This document shows positions 63,401 to 64,000 of a stretch of DNA of 64,000 bases, piece after piece. How positions within the stretch are numbered: the first letter of the stretch is position 1; every line of letters starts with the position of its first letter. This DNA comes from Deroplatys truncata. Lineage: Eukaryota; Arthropoda; Insecta; Mantodea; Mantidae. The position numbers were made by a program, and so were the translations under genes. The notes beneath the pieces were generated by a model that searched no databases, had not been told where the DNA came from, and saw nothing but the letters and a program-made list of their open reading frames with translations. The stretch lies in assembly GCA_030765065.1 (NCBI GenBank), contig CM060990.1:277291341-277355340 (forward strand), in the 5' to 3' direction.

Positions 63401-64000
63401 GTATTCCCTATCTCTCCCCTATAAATGCATTTTCCTCCTTGAACCGTCGCATCTACCATCGTTTTCCCTATCCTTTCCCATATAAACGCAAAAGTGGACC
63501 AGATTCTGTCTATAATACAGCCTGTCTCCGTTTTCCATATATTCCTCATATAATCGTATACCGTACTCCTTAACCGCCAACCGAGGAAGGGACAAGTATC
63601 TTTTTGAGCAGACATTCGCATGCAGACCAGGGAAAACTACGAAAAAATCAAAGGTCTGAGCGAGTGTCCGACGGTAATCCAGTCAGAGTGCCTTAGAAGC
63701 ACGTAGGTTAAGATAGAATGATATAACATGAAAAACGTGGTAGCATACTGTGCTAAGGCATTCGCCTGCAGACCAGGGAAAACCACAAAAACTCAAAGAT
63801 CTGAGCGACTGACCATCGTTAATCTGGTTACGTGGCATTGTAACGAAATGTTAAGCTGTAACGGTGGTTCAGGAGATATGATAGGCAAAAAAGGGGGCGG
63901 CCCTACCGTTTAAAGATTTGAACTTGGAGTCTGTCCCATCCGTCCTGACGTCTCCGTCTCTGTGAACAATTTCTGTCTAGAGGCCTAATGTTTTAGGAGA
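60440..64000 (-). repeat. Right arm of the >3.5-kb inverted repeat (runs off the window)
   Basis: Reverse complement of 53299-56841, including both SINEs (60620-60745, 61870-61975), the cgtaac minisatellite (62200-62385) and the minisatellite-1 units (62600-63400). It is still matching at position 64000. Confidence 0.92.

Overview
The window is repeat-dense eukaryotic, almost certainly animal, DNA. Spliceosomal signals, tRNA-derived SINEs, a gypsy-type LTR retrotransposon, a PIF/Harbinger remnant and two Maverick/Polinton-class virus-like elements all point to a metazoan, most likely an arthropod. I see no ordinary host gene, so the species cannot be named from the sequence.

The core (about 8.1-35.0 kb) is a nest of two large DNA elements. 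The inner one is a nearly complete Polinton (adintovirus-like) element at 10785-29955 (19,171 bp). It starts AGTAGT, ends ACTACT, carries ~186-bp terminal inverted repeats and is flanked by a perfect 6-bp target duplication, TTCCTG. Leftward it carries a protein-primed family-B DNA polymerase, packaging ATPase, two small basic proteins, integrase, penton-like protein (split), a pVI-like protein, major capsid protein (one nonsense codon) and adenain-like protease. Next come a spliced gene, a frameshifted gene and a four-gene cassette of small proteins. Its right third carries a proline-rich membrane protein, two paralogous cysteine-rich proteins and a secreted cysteine-rich coiled-coil protein. 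Most genes of the structural and small-ORF cassettes meet in 1- or 4-nt stop/start overlaps (TAATG or ATGA), which suggests polycistronic mRNAs with termination-reinitiation.

The inner element sits inside the last exon-like stretch of a fibre-like gene of an older, different element (about 8165-10784 plus 29962-35004). That host element keeps a PolB C-terminal stub, a mutated integrase, a DUF8207-type protein, the interrupted fibre-like gene and an ATPase. On the opposite strand it has a PLA2-domain protein, protease, penton-like protein, a 47-aa basic peptide and a capsid protein. Removing the insert and one target copy restores the fibre reading frame. A second, inverted fragment of its ATPase-fibre region lies at 56842-58447, in the spacer of a >3.5-kb-arm inverted repeat (53299-56841 / 60440-64000).

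The flanks are repeats: blocks at 2-5.6 kb that recur at 50-55 kb, three adjacent minisatellite fields at 37.4-40.9 kb, a decayed gypsy-like element at 40.9-49.0 kb, and a ~420-bp tandem repeat with tRNA B-box-like motifs at 51.2-52.6 kb.
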